Source: Hymenochaete sp. R1 (Eukaryota; Basidiomycota; Agaricomycetes; Hymenochaetales; Hymenochaetaceae). Taken from it: DNA of 64,000 nt. Location: positions 1-64,000 of the forward strand of contig JAFREE010000055.1 of NCBI GenBank assembly GCA_019400425.1, read 5' to 3'. Numbering within the stretch: the stretch's first letter is position 1; the number at the start of each line of letters is the position of its first letter. Position numbers and translations under genes: made by a program. Below, one piece after another: positions 47,612 through 60,195 of this stretch. Under the pieces are notes generated by a model that had not been told where the DNA came from, ran no database searches, and saw only the letters and a program-made list of their open reading frames with translations.

Positions 47612-48726
47612 TATTATGCTTTTAAGATGTTCAAGAAGAAGATTGGATGATCTGGAAAGATAGGTAGAGAGATACGATGAAGAGCAAGCCAAGAATCTTT
47701 TGCTCCGTCGCGTCCAACTAAACGCGCTAAACTCTGTGCAACGTCCGAATTAGGACGATACGTCATGGTTTCAAGCAAGCTGGACTGATTCCATCTTTTT
47801 CAAATTCTCACTGATATTTACACCGCCTTTTCTGCACTCTCGTCTTCCAAATCTCACGAGGGGTGCCAGATCTTTATTTTGAGCGCGTATTCCCACTTCG
47901 ACTCGAGGATGACGACTCGAATACCGAGGCAGCGAGTGTCCTTTGGAGGTGCTAGAACAGACCAAACACGATGACCCGCCTACCATCTCAAGTCGAAGTT
48001 TCCACTTTATCGATGGCAGGACCCCTATATTTGGAGAACGATGATGACCATAGCTCTTTGTCCTGTGATCATTTTACGTCTGAATGCTGCGTCCTCTTCC
48101 TTGAAGTTCTTTACCAATACAGCAGGCGGAAGTCTGAAGTTGGTCGACAGTTCCCACCGTCGCAATAATGCCAATATCCTACTCGGTGACTATGACGAGC
48201 TCATGATGCGCTTTCTGAATGGCCAGGCACATAATTCAGAGAGTGAGACTCTTCTCTTCTAACGAGGAACGTCTACGGCATTGAGAGGATAAACTTAAAC
48301 TTCTCTCAAGTCGAGCAGACTGTCGTTGCGAGCTGGTGTGGGCGTCCATCGACATAGAGCTGTTGTTTCTCTCTCGTCCGGTCTGCCATTAAAATTCATC
48401 TCGAGATTCTGTTGACGACCGAGCTTCATGAACGAACGGACGGCTGGTAGAGTCGACGGGGATAAGGTTCTCGAACAGAATGCCGGTCTGATCCGGGCGG
48501 AGTGTCGATCCCCGACAAGGCAATTCGGTCTCTCATTTTTAGCGTGCTGGTCCTCCTTCCAGCTGCGCTGCTGTTGCTTCTCTTCTCCGCCGCCGTGCGT
48601 ATAACACACACACCCTTCCTTCCTCTTCCTTCCCTCCTTCATACCCCTCTCTCCTCTTCTTTCTACCACCACCACCACCACCTCTACCTTGCATCTCTAT
48701 CACGACTTCATATCTTCTCCCGGTCC
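47612..48726. other. Divergent spacer GLC3 / CASTOR-like gene
   Basis: 1115 bp. The part at 47971-48262 (plus) has two overlapping frames with fairly even composition but no domain or start context I can defend; it may be a small gene or an untranslated leader. The last 150 bp before 48727 are very pyrimidine-rich with (ACC)n, typical of a fungal 5' leader. Confidence 0.45.
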
Positions 48727-51057
48727 ATGGCTTATGACGATCACAATGTCACTATCACTATTCTAGATGTCTCTCTCTCCCTTGTGCATATACCCCGATC
48801 CCGACTCGACCAACTTTCCCGACCCGTCCTCAAACAGCTTCTCCGAAAGAATCCAAAGTTTCTCAGTCTCACAGCCAATGCGTTAGAGCTCAGCATATTT
48901 GCTGAAGATGACGAGCTTGATGACTTTGAACCGCTTGCCAGGAGGGACAGACACAAGCTCCAGAAGTATTCCTCCATTCCAGGACCATCGACGTCTGATG
49001 AGCAACGTCGCAGACGCTCGTCTCATATCGGATCCGGTACTGTAGAGATGTCCCCTGATAAATGGAGGGTGCTTCAGATTGACTCACACAATGATAGCCT
49101 CAGTACGTACTCAATTATTCAAATGTCCTTCTCGGTAACCATAATTCATCCTCGGTATTATCTAGGTGACTCAGGAAGCCGTGTTCGTGAGCTATCAGCT
49201 CCCCTCGCTGCTGCTGGCATCTCCATATTGTACCAGTCGTCGTATCTGAGCGATTTTATCTTCGTCAAGGACTCCCGTCTTCCGGCCGTCATGAAGCATC
49301 TCGGGAAGGCCGGCTTCACTCTCTACAACACCGACCTTTACGATCTGGCAGAAGGGTCATTTGTGGATGAGAATATGTGGTATGGGAGTATGCCGCCTAC
49401 ACCAGGCGGGATGACTCCAGCCATCCTGTCCCGGACGCAAAATCCTTCTTCATCTTCCATAGCTGCCTTGTCGCATCCTTTGTCTAGACAAGGAACCTTC
49501 GATGACCTCTCGTCATCAGCTTTTCTTATAATGCATAGATCCAAAATGGCAGAATCGCCGAAAACATCGCCCTCCGCGTCGAGGACTCCGAAAAAGAGTT
49601 TGAGCCCAGCGGCCGCGCATGTTGAGGTCTTGAACCCTGTCATAGCATGCGTTGGTCTGAATGAAAGTTCGTCAGACATATGGACGACGAAACTACTCAC
49701 GCTCGTAGGATACCCGGAACTGATACCCTCAACGACATCTTCTTGGTCACCAGCTCACACGGACCAATTCGATAAACGTGCTTCCCTTGCGGAATCACTG
49801 TACGGGTCAATGCAATACATGCGCGAATCAAGGTTTCGTGGAAATGGAAACGTCGATGACTTGATTCAATTCAACAGCGATGACGACAGTGGCGCGCCGA
49901 CGCCGGAGAATCAATTGAATATAGACGGATTTAGTGTCGGCGCGAAAGGAAATTCTAGTACTAGCGCCGACTCATCTCCGCCCGATAGTCCGCTGACGCC
50001 TAGCAGCAGTGGCAGCAGTAGCAGCGACGACGAATACTTTTCCTCATCTCCGTCCCCGTATGAAGACGAGGTTCCTCCTCGCTCACGTCAAGTTTCCGCA
50101 TCCTCACCGGCGCAGAGCGCCGCTTCCTCGTCCTCAACACGATCCCTTCCTGATCGATTTGATACGCACCACATCAGTCTGAACAACCTCTCGCGGTTTG
50201 CTCGCCCGAAATTTGCTCGCGGAATCACGTCAGAACCGTTCCCCGTTGGCGAAGTAGAAGAAGAAGTGGGGCGCGACTACGCTCTCGTCGAGTCTGTCCC
50301 TCATTCTCATCCGCGCTCTCGGTCCCAGCGTCAGCGAAAAGCTCGGGCTCCGGTCCCGCCTCTACGCGTCCCATACTTCTCGTTCACTCGCACCACAGAA
50401 GGTTCATCACTGACTACCGACCTAGCCGCTCTCGCGGCTCTCTTCACTCCCGAGGAACGACACATGATCATCAGCCCGGAGTCATTGTTGGACGAAGGCG
50501 ACCGTCTGAACAACATCATCGGGTCCTCTTCCACTGTTTTGAGCCTAATCCAAGATGAGCAAAGGCTAGTGGATTCGTTAGCGACTGCGATTAACAAGGA
50601 GATTGGGTATCAGGAGGCAGATGGGCAGATCCTGGATCCATTGACGTTTGTTGCCGACGAGGAATTGCTCCCGGATGGTGGCGAGGAGGAAGAGGGGTGC
50701 GTTCCTGGGACGATGAAATGTCTGCAGATCGACCTTCAAAAATTTGGCCTTGGTGCGTATCTTTTCTTCACCGCTTTCACTCTGTAGTGGTGTAGTGGAT
50801 GGGCTTGCTGAAGCATTGCACAGAAAAACACGGCCTCGTGAGTAGGTTCTCGCAGGTGCTAGAAGAAAACGGGATCAACCACATGTACAGCTCCACGTAC
50901 AAGACGGCTAACCTACTGGTACGCATTGCATCCTCCAAACACACTTCAAATTTATTTCCCCCCTTCTCACCATGCACTCGTGTGCCGTATCGTACGGGTT
51001 TTCCAGGTCGACAAATGCCAGGCATCGCGGGCGCAGTCGCTTTTACGCGCTTGTTAA
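48727..51057 (+). CDS. ACT-domain protein related to CASTOR arginine sensors
   Basis: 702-aa protein from four exons, 48727-49102, 49166-50752, 50824-50918 and 51007-51057, all in phase. Its N-terminal (~1-230) and C-terminal (~610-702) parts resemble the ACT-type tandem of animal CASTOR1/2, which bind arginine and control GATOR2-TORC1. Visible features: KNPKFLSLTANALELSIF; WRVLQIDSHNDSL; RVRELSAPLAAAGISILYQS with SSYLSDFIFVK; HVEVLNPVIACVGLNESS; and the last part KHGLVSRFSQVLEENGINHM with MYSSTYKTANLLVDK. Between them lies a ~300-residue Ser/Asp/Pro-rich insert absent from animal CASTOR. The acceptor at 50823 was chosen because it gives FGLEKHGLV and avoids stops. Ligand and TORC1 role are inference. 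Confidence 0.75.
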
Positions 51058-54000
51058 CCACGCCATGGCCAACTGGCTGTCAAATTCGAATCTGAAGCAT
51101 GCTGGCATGCGTAGCCAAGAATCAGGACCCGAAGACTCTGACCCGAGCCTCCGCTTTAAGCCTCCGTAGAGGTGTGCTTGGTGTGTCGTTGGCGCTTCTA
51201 TTCCTCGCGGAATACCAACAGATCAACGGGTGTAGACGACGCTTGGCCGTCCCTTCTCGTCCTTCGCTTCGCAACAGACGAAAAAAATCCGTAGGTGTCA
51301 ATGCCAGATCTGATCGTGATCTCTCGTTCTCCCTTTCTCCCTCTTTCTAAAGCTTGTGTTTGCTTGATGGAATGTTTCGTTACTGTCTTTCTTTCTTTTG
51401 GGCCTACGGAAGGTGATTGTATGCATATTTTATACACCGATCTTCCCGCTCCTTCTTTCTCCTCCAATACCTATTCTATATAATTCCTTACGCCTCTTTT
51501 ACTCACCCTGTAGCAGTGGAAACGTCTCGCCCAGTCAATCTTCATTCCTCAGATAAAAGACCACAAACATCCATACATTCTCGCCTCTTCTTCTTTTTCG
51601 AGACCTTGATCTCTTCTCGTTTCGTTTCGTCGATTCGATATTCAGCCCTCAATGATCACCCACCTTTCATTCTTGCCCTGGTTTGGACCACCCATTTATA
51701 TCATTTACAATCTACAAACATCGTATATACGTACATGCAGTCAACCCTTTCAAGACACCGGAAAATCATTCATTGGATTTTTGGATGTATGTGTATTTGT
51801 ATACTATCCATGTATTCTTTGTCAAGTTACCAATGTATCGTGGTCAGTATCGTCATCGCCATCAGAACAGAGTAAACAGAGTTGAGTTGGAAATCCCACC
51901 CACCTACCACCCAAAATTTCCGACTCTTTTTTTCTCCCTACTTGTTCCGACCCAGTCCGACCGTCTCTACGAATCAGAAATCAAGAAATCCTACAAAAGA
52001 GACCGATTAGTCGGGATGTCGAAGTGCCGGGCTAAGTGCTAAGTGAATGAATGAATGAGGTGAGTGAGTTAAGTTATCATATGGTGTTGGTGTGTCCATA
52101 TGGGCGCCTACGTACTAACGTAGGTACAAATTAGTATTAGTTACTTTTAGTATTAGTTAATTTAGTAAAGTAGCTCGATCGATAGAACTTCGATAGATTA
52201 GTCGGCCAGCCGGCTGGTTGGGATGGGCACTGCTTGGCTCTACGTACGCCTTGGGCTCCTTTGTAGTGCAGTGCAGTATGCAGTCCGCAGAAGAAGTCAT
52301 CCTGACTGAACTCGAGTCGAGTTGACTCGGTGGCCTCACGCTTGTGTAGGGAGGTCGGGGCTTCGGAGCTTCGGTGTAATGAGCCCCGCCTGCGCGGGAG
52401 ACTCGGATTCTCAAACTTGCATACATGTCGAGGTATAGGATTGTATATGCATGCGTTATATGTGCGTATGCTTTCGCCTTCGATATGCAACGACGATAGC
52501 CAACTTACAGGAGTGGGTACGATTCGGAGCCGCTCAGGCTGGAACGTAGCTCTTTTCTAGTTTTTTTTTGGAGAAGGGGGGGAAACCTTTCTTTCGTATA
52601 AGCGGGGGGTTATTTTAGGTTATATAGAATCCGTGATGTGGATCAGTGGTCCACTGATGATGGCCGTATTCTGTTCGTACTTCGAGAAGATGGGGTTCAA
52701 CTTGAAGAAGAGCGTGGTGAAGAAAATTCGAAAAGCCTGCCAGTGGCTGAAGGACGACTCGGAGGGAACGACTCTGGCTCTGGCCTGATGACCTAGACTA
52801 GATGCTAAAAGAACGGACCGCGAGATTCTCGCTGAGTGAAATCGTTGCGAACGCATCAAGTCTCCTCAAGTTTTCCAAGCTGAAGTTCCAAGTTCTGATG
52901 TTTCCGTGACCCCGTTGCTTGTTACTACTCGTTGCTCCTCCGCTCTACCCCTCCCCCTCTCTTCTCTCTTCTTTTACGCAAGTCGGTGGTAAAGGAAGGA
53001 AGGAAGGAAAGAAGAAATGCTAAATTTCACGTCGGGTAGATTCCAGATCGCAGATTCGAGGAAGTGAGGGGAACAGAGGACGGAGCGTAGGTGAGAAGGC
53101 TCATCGCATCGCTTGTTTGTCCGACCGGAAGAGGGGGGAGGGGGAGGAGTCTGCAACCCGTTGTCTTCGACCGACCTGAGGAAGAGTCGATAACGGCCTC
53201 GCGACCGTGCGGCCGTGCGTGCATCTGTCCGTGACTTCGCTGAGTATATGGAATTCGGTTAGGGAATAGGGAGGCGAAAGGAGGGAGGGGGGAATAATCA
53301 TGAAAATGCAAATGCCGTAAGCGCGCGGATGAACTTGAGAGACGGAGACGCTGGCGCGCGTACCGTACCGACACTTGGTACGATCATTTCGTCCTTGGCC
53401 TATGCTCAAACGGCTTCTTCTCACGATTTCTTCGGGGTGGTGGGGGTGGGGACCGTGAGTAGGTAAGGACATAAGAATGGAGGAGTTGAATGGAATGGTT
53501 GCCTGCTCGACTGCGGACTCGTGTTGTTTACTATATGAAATGGAATTGGCCCTAAAGCTGAAGAATACTATTCTTGTGTACGTGTTTGTAATCAGTTGTT
53601 GAAGTTTTCATTTTTGAGTGCGATAAGTAGGGCTACTAGTACTACTACTGTGACTGACGAGCGCTGAGTTGAGGGGTAGGTGAGTGAGTGAGGCACAGGG
53701 CATGGTCCCAGCGTAGGCGATCTCTTTGAGGTTGCCATGTAGAGGATGTTCCCTCACTGCGTATCCGTGTTGATTAAGGGGACTGACTACATCTTTCTTT
53801 GTATTTAATGTCGTTGAAAGTGATGGTTGGATGGAAATGGAGAAAAAGTGTAGAGAAAAAATGAATAGAAAAGTAGTAGTATTTGTTATAGCGGGCGGCC
53901 GGTAAGAAGATGATTGATGGTACCCGGGAGCAAACACAGACAGACTCCCTCGACTGGTCCTCCGACTCCTTTCTTTCTCTTACTACTTACTGCTCTTCCC

Positions 54001-54081
54001 TCCGCTTCTCATCCATACACCCCTCCTCGTCCTCCTCCCCTCATCATTCAGTATCAAACTCAAGCTCGTTCATGCCTAGCA
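51058..54081. other. Long gene-free spacer before RasGEF gene
   Basis: About 3 kb without a recognised gene, long for this gene-dense part. It contains a doubled TTAGTATTAGTTA (about 52130-52158), GAATGAATGAATGAGG at about 52047, a CAGCCGGCTG palindrome near 52205, purine-rich GAGGGGGGAGGGGGAGG near 53132, and pyrimidine-rich DNA just before 54082. It may hold a long regulated promoter, a long 5' leader or a non-coding transcript. None of the frames looks coding. Confidence 0.45.
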
Positions 54082-57000
54082 ATGTCTGATTTTCAAAACC
54101 CTCTCAATCTCGACCGTCATCGTCTCCCAAATATCCCAAATCTCCTCCCTCTCCAGATTCCCCGCTCATCCTTGGACGCCTCACACTCAGATCCCGCCCA
54201 CATCCGCCTCAACACCCCCGATGCAGATAAAAACGCTCTATCAATCTCTCTCGAATCTTATACAACCGCACGCACCTCATCTTCTCCAAAAGCTCCTTCA
54301 TCCGCCGCCGCTCTCTCGTCTCCTTCAACCGACCAATCCGCTGGCTCAGGTTTAGGAGCATTCCCGTATTTCATCCCCTCTCGGCCCCCTACTTCTCCCC
54401 ATTCCCTTCCAAAATCAATATCAGTCGATTCTTTCGTCAGGGAGCAGCAGCAAAGAAGGCGCGGCGAGTCGTACCCTTCGGATTCAGATGCGGCGTCGGC
54501 GTCTCAACAACAACAGCAACAACATGGCGGCGGTTCCACCACTAGTGCTTTTTACAGTAACAAGCGCCATAGCCGCTTGCAATCGGTAGATCCATCCGTG
54601 GGGCGGGTCTATAACGAATTGGACTCTCGTGAACAATGGCAATCGGCGCCAGACATGCCTTCAGCGCCGCCGCATGTGTCCTCGCGTCCCTCAGGAGCCC
54701 CCGGCCTGCGCATGCTCGCCCAGCGCGTCAAAGGCGTCTCCTCCCGCGGGACCTCCGCCAGTCCCCGAGGCTTCCCACAATCGGAAGAGGACCAGGAGAG
54801 CTCGGCGTACGACGATTCAGAGATGGAACAAGGGCAAGGAAGCGGGGTCGGGCGGGCTGTGTCGAAGAAAGGCATGAGCGAGCGGGTCCGCAGTCGAATG
54901 GCCACTCCAAAGCGCTCCGGGTCTGTCCCCGTCTCTCGCGCCGGCTCTCAATCCTCTACACACACCGCAACGCCAAAAAATATCAACCCAAACCTGCCGT
55001 CGTCGCGAGGCGGAGGGGGCGCAGCTGCGTTCGGGGGACTCGCGAATATCAATACGGCCGTCCCATCGGCCTCGTCCTCGTCGCGTGCTGATCTGGTGCC
55101 TGAATATGCTGCTGGGACATCTGGACCAGCAGCTACTACACCTGCACCCCCGTTGCGGTCGAAAGCTTCCGAACCGGCGTCGCTCGACGCGGCGGCTTCG
55201 CGTTCAAGATCATACAGCATTGGGACCCAGTCAGATGATTCGACCGTACGAAAAGCACGGTCCCCTGCGGTACTGCATATAGACACCGATCGACCTCCCG
55301 TTCGTCGTTTTCCTCTACTTTCTTTGCTTCTTTTTACGCCGTTGCGGAGGAGTTGACCGCTGATGTGCCATCTGTACGTTTTCAGAAAGATGCGATTGTC
55401 ATGACGCTCGCTGTCATTGGGTCCCGCACTTGTGGCAAATCCGCTTTCGTCCGAAGAGCATGGAGAAACTCATTGGTGACTGATGCCGAGCGCCAGGACG
55501 TCTACACGAAAGATAGCGAAGGCACTCGAAAGATTCATTGTGAGATCCCTGTTCAATCTTAGCTTTCTGGTGCCTGTCCTGATTATTTTGATTCGCAGAC
55601 TCGACGAGAAAAGCTTATATGCAAGCGCACGAAGGCAGAGACTATTTTTTGACTCTAGTTGAGGTCAACGTTCAGGAATTAGAACACGTCGATGGAGAAC
55701 TTCACGATGATGTGTGGCCCAATGCTCTGCCGAGAGTTGACGGTATCTTTGTTCTGTATGATGCTTCGGATCGATCGTCCTTCATTCATATTGAAGAACT
55801 TATTCGTAAGTCCTGCACTAATTAATGTTGATTAAATGCGGTGTATCTCATATTATCACAGGCGGCTATTATAACAACAGAGTACCGTATATTGTACTAG
55901 CATGCAAATCTGATCTTCTTCATCGTATTTCGCCCGCGGACGCCTCAAACGTTATTTCTCGATACGATGGCGGGATAGTGGAGATCTCAAACAACGAAGT
56001 CGGAAGGGACAAGGCAAGACGATGTGTTGGCGTTCTATTACGCGGCGTCATGAGAAGACGATGTGAGCCATTTATTTGATCGTAATGTCCCTGTTTTTTT
56101 CTCAGACTGATCTTTTCTTCTTTGGGTATGGCCCCGTCAGTCGGGAGCGTTGACGCGCATCTCAATCCTTGTTCTCCGGTGATCCACAATCGTCCCGTTC
56201 CCTGGGACACGGCACCTTCTCCAGCGAAGGCCAACCCGTCGAACTCATCACCCAGCGGCGTCACAGGCGCCATTGTATCTGTACCCAGCAATAGCAGCAA
56301 CACGAACATCAGTAGTGGATCGGCGGGAGGAACGCCACTCTCTGCACATGCAAATATTGACCCTCCCCAACTCCGACATCCACTTCCTCACTCCATCCCA
56401 CCTCCCCTCCCTTCCTTCCGGAGCCTCAACTCGATGTCAGTCCAAACTTCACTCCCAATGACCCCTCCTGCTGTACCGGTCAGCGCAGGCCCGCTCGGGT
56501 CCAGTACGAGCACCGGCTCTGTAATCAACCCTCCGCAAATCCGGTCTCCATCTGCGCCGACGTCGCCGACGCGAGCGCGCTCGATGGGCGATATGATATC
56601 TTCGGCGTCGGCGAAGAATGTAACGGACGGGAAGATGGGTGAGATGGACCCGGAGTTGACAAGGTCGAGGAGTATCGTGGACTTGGCGCGGACGAGTAAG
56701 AGCATGGAGAGCGTCGCGTCGAAGAAGAGTGGAAATGAGAAGGAGGGCGAGCCTGCTGTTGTTCAGATCGTTGGCCCTAAGAAAAATCCCAAGAATGTGT
56801 GAGTAACGACGGTTTGTTTGAGATTGAGCGTTTGAGTTCATTATCGACATATTCCAGACCAACGCCATATCTGACAATCGAAGAGCTCCTCGACAAGCTC
56901 TTCTTCTTAGCTATCAGCGGAGATGGTACGTATTTCGAAAGTGAAACATTGTTTTTAATCTAACCGGTTTGCAGAACCTTCCTTCATTTCTCACTTCTTC

Positions 57001-58719
57001 TTGACATATCGTCGATTTACGACACCGCGTCGGATCCTCCTGGCCATGCAAAAGCGGATGTTGGAGCTGAATAATGCTGGTGGCGATCATACTTTAGCTG
57101 CATTTGCTCAAATGAGGTACGTTAGCACTAACTTGCGTCGATGAAGGGGTATCATCTGACCAGATCTCAGAATATGCAACTTACTTGAGACGTGGATACA
57201 AAGCTATCCGACCGATTTTGCTGTGCCTGGATCTCATGGCGCGCTCAATGCATTCATCAGACAAATACTGCGTCAATCACATACGTTGTACTACGGCTCG
57301 GATTTCTTACCCTTCCTCGATACCCTCTCCAGTCTCCGCGATCAAGACGATTCGTGGGCCGTCAAGGTGGAGACGACCATCCCTGAAAGCGATGACGACA
57401 GCAATTACGACGCGCTCGACGTAGAAGCGGAGACAGAGACGGATGTAGCAGTTGAGCCCATCTCAGCTGTGTCCACCTCTTCAAGTATACCGGAGAAATC
57501 CACAGAGTCCTCGTCTTCTTCACGTCCTGTAGCACGTGAACGCAAGTCAAGTATTCCTTTGTCGGCAAAGTCCTTCTTACAAGGTACTCTACCGGGGACG
57601 GTCCGTTCGACGGGGTTGACTTCCTACTCGCCTTCAAAAGACGCGCTTTCGCGACTGGTGAAGATGTCGAATATGTTGTTGCATTGTGACTCAGAAGAAG
57701 TCGCGAAAGAGATAACGAGGCATGAGCTGGAGCTGTACATGAAAATCGAGCCGAGAGACTGGTTGAGGCATACGCTTGCTTCTGGAGGGAAGAAGGATCC
57801 GAATGCGGATCGAATAGCGAGGTTCAACACTGCATACAATGACCTGCATGATTGGTGAGGCCTTCCTCTTCGTCATCTCAGTCTTGCCATGTGTGTTAAT
57901 TGACAACTTCCAGGGGTGTATCCATGATCTTATGTCACGAGAAAGTACGGCCGAAGGCCCGGGTCGTCGAGAAACTCGCAGAGGTGGCCGTGAGGTTGCG
58001 CAACCTCAACAATTACTCGGGCCTGCGCGCGATCATCACCGCTATTACCCAGGCAACATATCCGAACGACGAGGTGATGGAGATCTTCAAGACGAAGGTG
58101 GATTTACACAAGAAGTATCTGAGCTCGGACATCTTGATGAGGACGGCGGGATCGCACCAGTCGTACCGGTTGGCGTTGAGGAATACCAAGGGGCCTTGTA
58201 TACCTTGTCTGTACGTGTTCCTTCCCTCATGCTAATTTTTTTTTAAATTGGTTACGACGGGACGCATTATCTCTATCTAGGGAAGTCCATACGTCGGATC
58301 TGCGTCGAGCCCATCAGGGCAATCCGGACTACCGAGAAGGCGACTCGTCTAAAATTCATTGGGCCAAGTTCAACATGATCGGGAAGTTCGTCGGGACGAC
58401 GACACAGTTGCAGAACCAGTGTCGAGGCCCAGACGGGTATCAGTACCCGGAGAACCCGCATATCGCGCAGTTGTTCGACGTACCACTAATGGACTACGAC
58501 GTGCGTTATTTCATAATATTGGAATTCAGCCGTCCCGAAACGAGTGTTAATCATGCTTACCCATTATCGCCTATCTTTCTGCAGATGCAACAAGAACGAT
58601 TGGGACCACCTCCAGACGATGGAGGGGACGTTTTCGCCGCTCCCATACCTCCTACCCTCTCATCTGAGCACCAAAAGGAAGGCGTCATCAAACGTCTCCT
58701 CTTTTGGGCTTCAAATTGA
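54082..58719 (+). CDS. RasGEF with fused Ras-like P-loop domain
   Basis: Guanine-nucleotide exchange factor of the CDC25 family, about 1300 aa in roughly ten exons, from the ATG at 54082 to TGA 58717-58719. Parts in order: ~410 disordered residues rich in Ser/Pro with a poly-Gln run; a Ras-like domain with P-loop VIGSRTCGKSAFVRRAW, then GIFVLYDASDRSSFIHIEEL, YIVLACKSDLL and IVEISNNEVGRDKARR; a Ser/Pro linker; the REM motif TIEELLDKLFFLAISGD with SFISHFFLTYRRFTTP and LLETWIQSYPTDF; and the catalytic RasGEF domain with IARFNTAYNDLHDWGVSMIL, LRNLNNYSGLRAIITAI and MRTAGSHQSYRLALRN. The GTPase part lacks a clear DxxG switch II and has CKSD instead of NKxD, so it may be regulatory rather than catalytic. 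An upstream in-frame ATG at 53917 also exists. Confidence 0.85.
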
Positions 58720-60195
58720 GCTTACCCCGCCCTTTACCCTCAAATCAGCCGACATATCCACGAGTTATCGTTGCGACCCCTTCTTCCGTTCCGTTCTCTC
58801 GCTTTCCACCACGTGCAACTTATCTCGCTTGGTCACCCGGTTTCTGCGTCCTCATTAGGTTCTTATATGGTACGCATGTGCGTGCTTACTTACCTTACCC
58901 CGTCCAATACCTACCGTCTCCTCCCCCCTCTCTCCCTTCTTTTATTTTGTTTTCTCGTGTCTACGCTAGAATCCACCTTCGCAATCTGTAACAGACATTC
59001 CTATCTATCCCCTTTCCGAGAGAAAAAACCCCTTGTCGTCTTCCTCCTCTTTCGTCGTGTCTCGTTGCCGTTCTTTTCTTTCCGTTCGTTTTTCCCGGAG
59101 CAAAAAAGAGTCCAGTACCATACGATTTACCCCAACCCACATTTGTGTTTCTTGTAGATATCCCCCTCGCAATTGCATTTCGATTCGCTAACATCTTTTC
59201 GTCTGTTTTTCGTCCCCCTTTCTCTCTTTCCCTTCATAACCCAATCTCTTCTTTCAGATCTTTTTACCTCTACCCATTGCCTTACGCCGCTTTCTTCTCT
59301 CCTTTCCTCTCCTTTCTTTTGCGGACGTGAAAAGAAGACGGTACATAAATTCTGTATTTCTTTTTCCTTTCCTTTTTTTTGCAAGGTGCATATCCTGATA
59401 TCTGATCTGATATATCCAATATCTCATCATCCCCCATCTCCGTCCCCTCCGCCTATCCAATTAGTGGCCTTAGGGCGAATCCGCAGTCAAGCTTTATCGG
59501 CGCTCTCGATCTCTGATTTGATCTCTGAGAATCCCATCTATTCGCTCGCCTCCTCTTCAGGTGAATACCGGCGCTCTGTCGCTGGCCGATGTGTGCAGAT
59601 CGAAATGCAATTAAAGAAAACTCTGCATTTCGTTACAATCTTTAAATCTTTGATCCTCGATAACATTGAGAACCGACATAAAAGGAGAAGTCAAAGCAAA
59701 GTTCCTGACAGAAGAACGAAGAGGGATGAAGAGAAACCAAAAAAAAGGGACAATACTTTCACAGGTTCTATCGTCGAAAAGAGAGTGAGAATGAGAATGG
59801 AATATGAAATTGGGGACAGAGCACAATACAAAAACCGAAGCAGACTAGATTAGACATAGTGTTTCTCGTCCGTGGAAGGTTCGTAGTCGTAAACAAGTCA
59901 TGAGCGTAAAAAAAAGGATGAAGAAATCAAAGGGAGAAACAGCATACAGACATTCGGGGTCGCGCCAAATAGACTGGGAGAAGAAAAAATACATGAGCAT
60001 GATAATAATAATGGTACGAGGAGAAAATGGAAGACGGAAGTAAGAAAGGAGATTGGTGACTGGAGGGAGGAAAAGACGTCGCTAACTCAAAACCAATAAA
60101 AGAAAAATCCCAAACGAACCCTATACCCCAAGCCAGAAAGCATACCATGAGCCCTTCAGAACATCCATAACCCCCCTACCACACGCGCCTTAACA
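58720..60195. other. Convergent 3' region RasGEF / BEM1
   Basis: About 1.5 kb between two stop codons. The first half is strongly pyrimidine-rich on the plus strand (58900-59400), the second half purine-rich. No gene recognised; the open frames are compositional artefacts of these tracts. Confidence 0.5.

Noticed and set aside
50758..50823. Alternative acceptor at the GTGTAG near 50806 in the CASTOR-like gene
   Set aside because: It shifts the frame or needs a GC donor; the acceptor CACAG at 50823 joins in frame to FGLEKHGLV, which fits the family.
58960..59853. Long plus-strand frames after RasGEF (for example 59173-59853)
   Set aside because: Extreme Phe/Ser/Leu bias follows from CT-rich DNA. 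It lies in a convergent 3' region and shows no domain.
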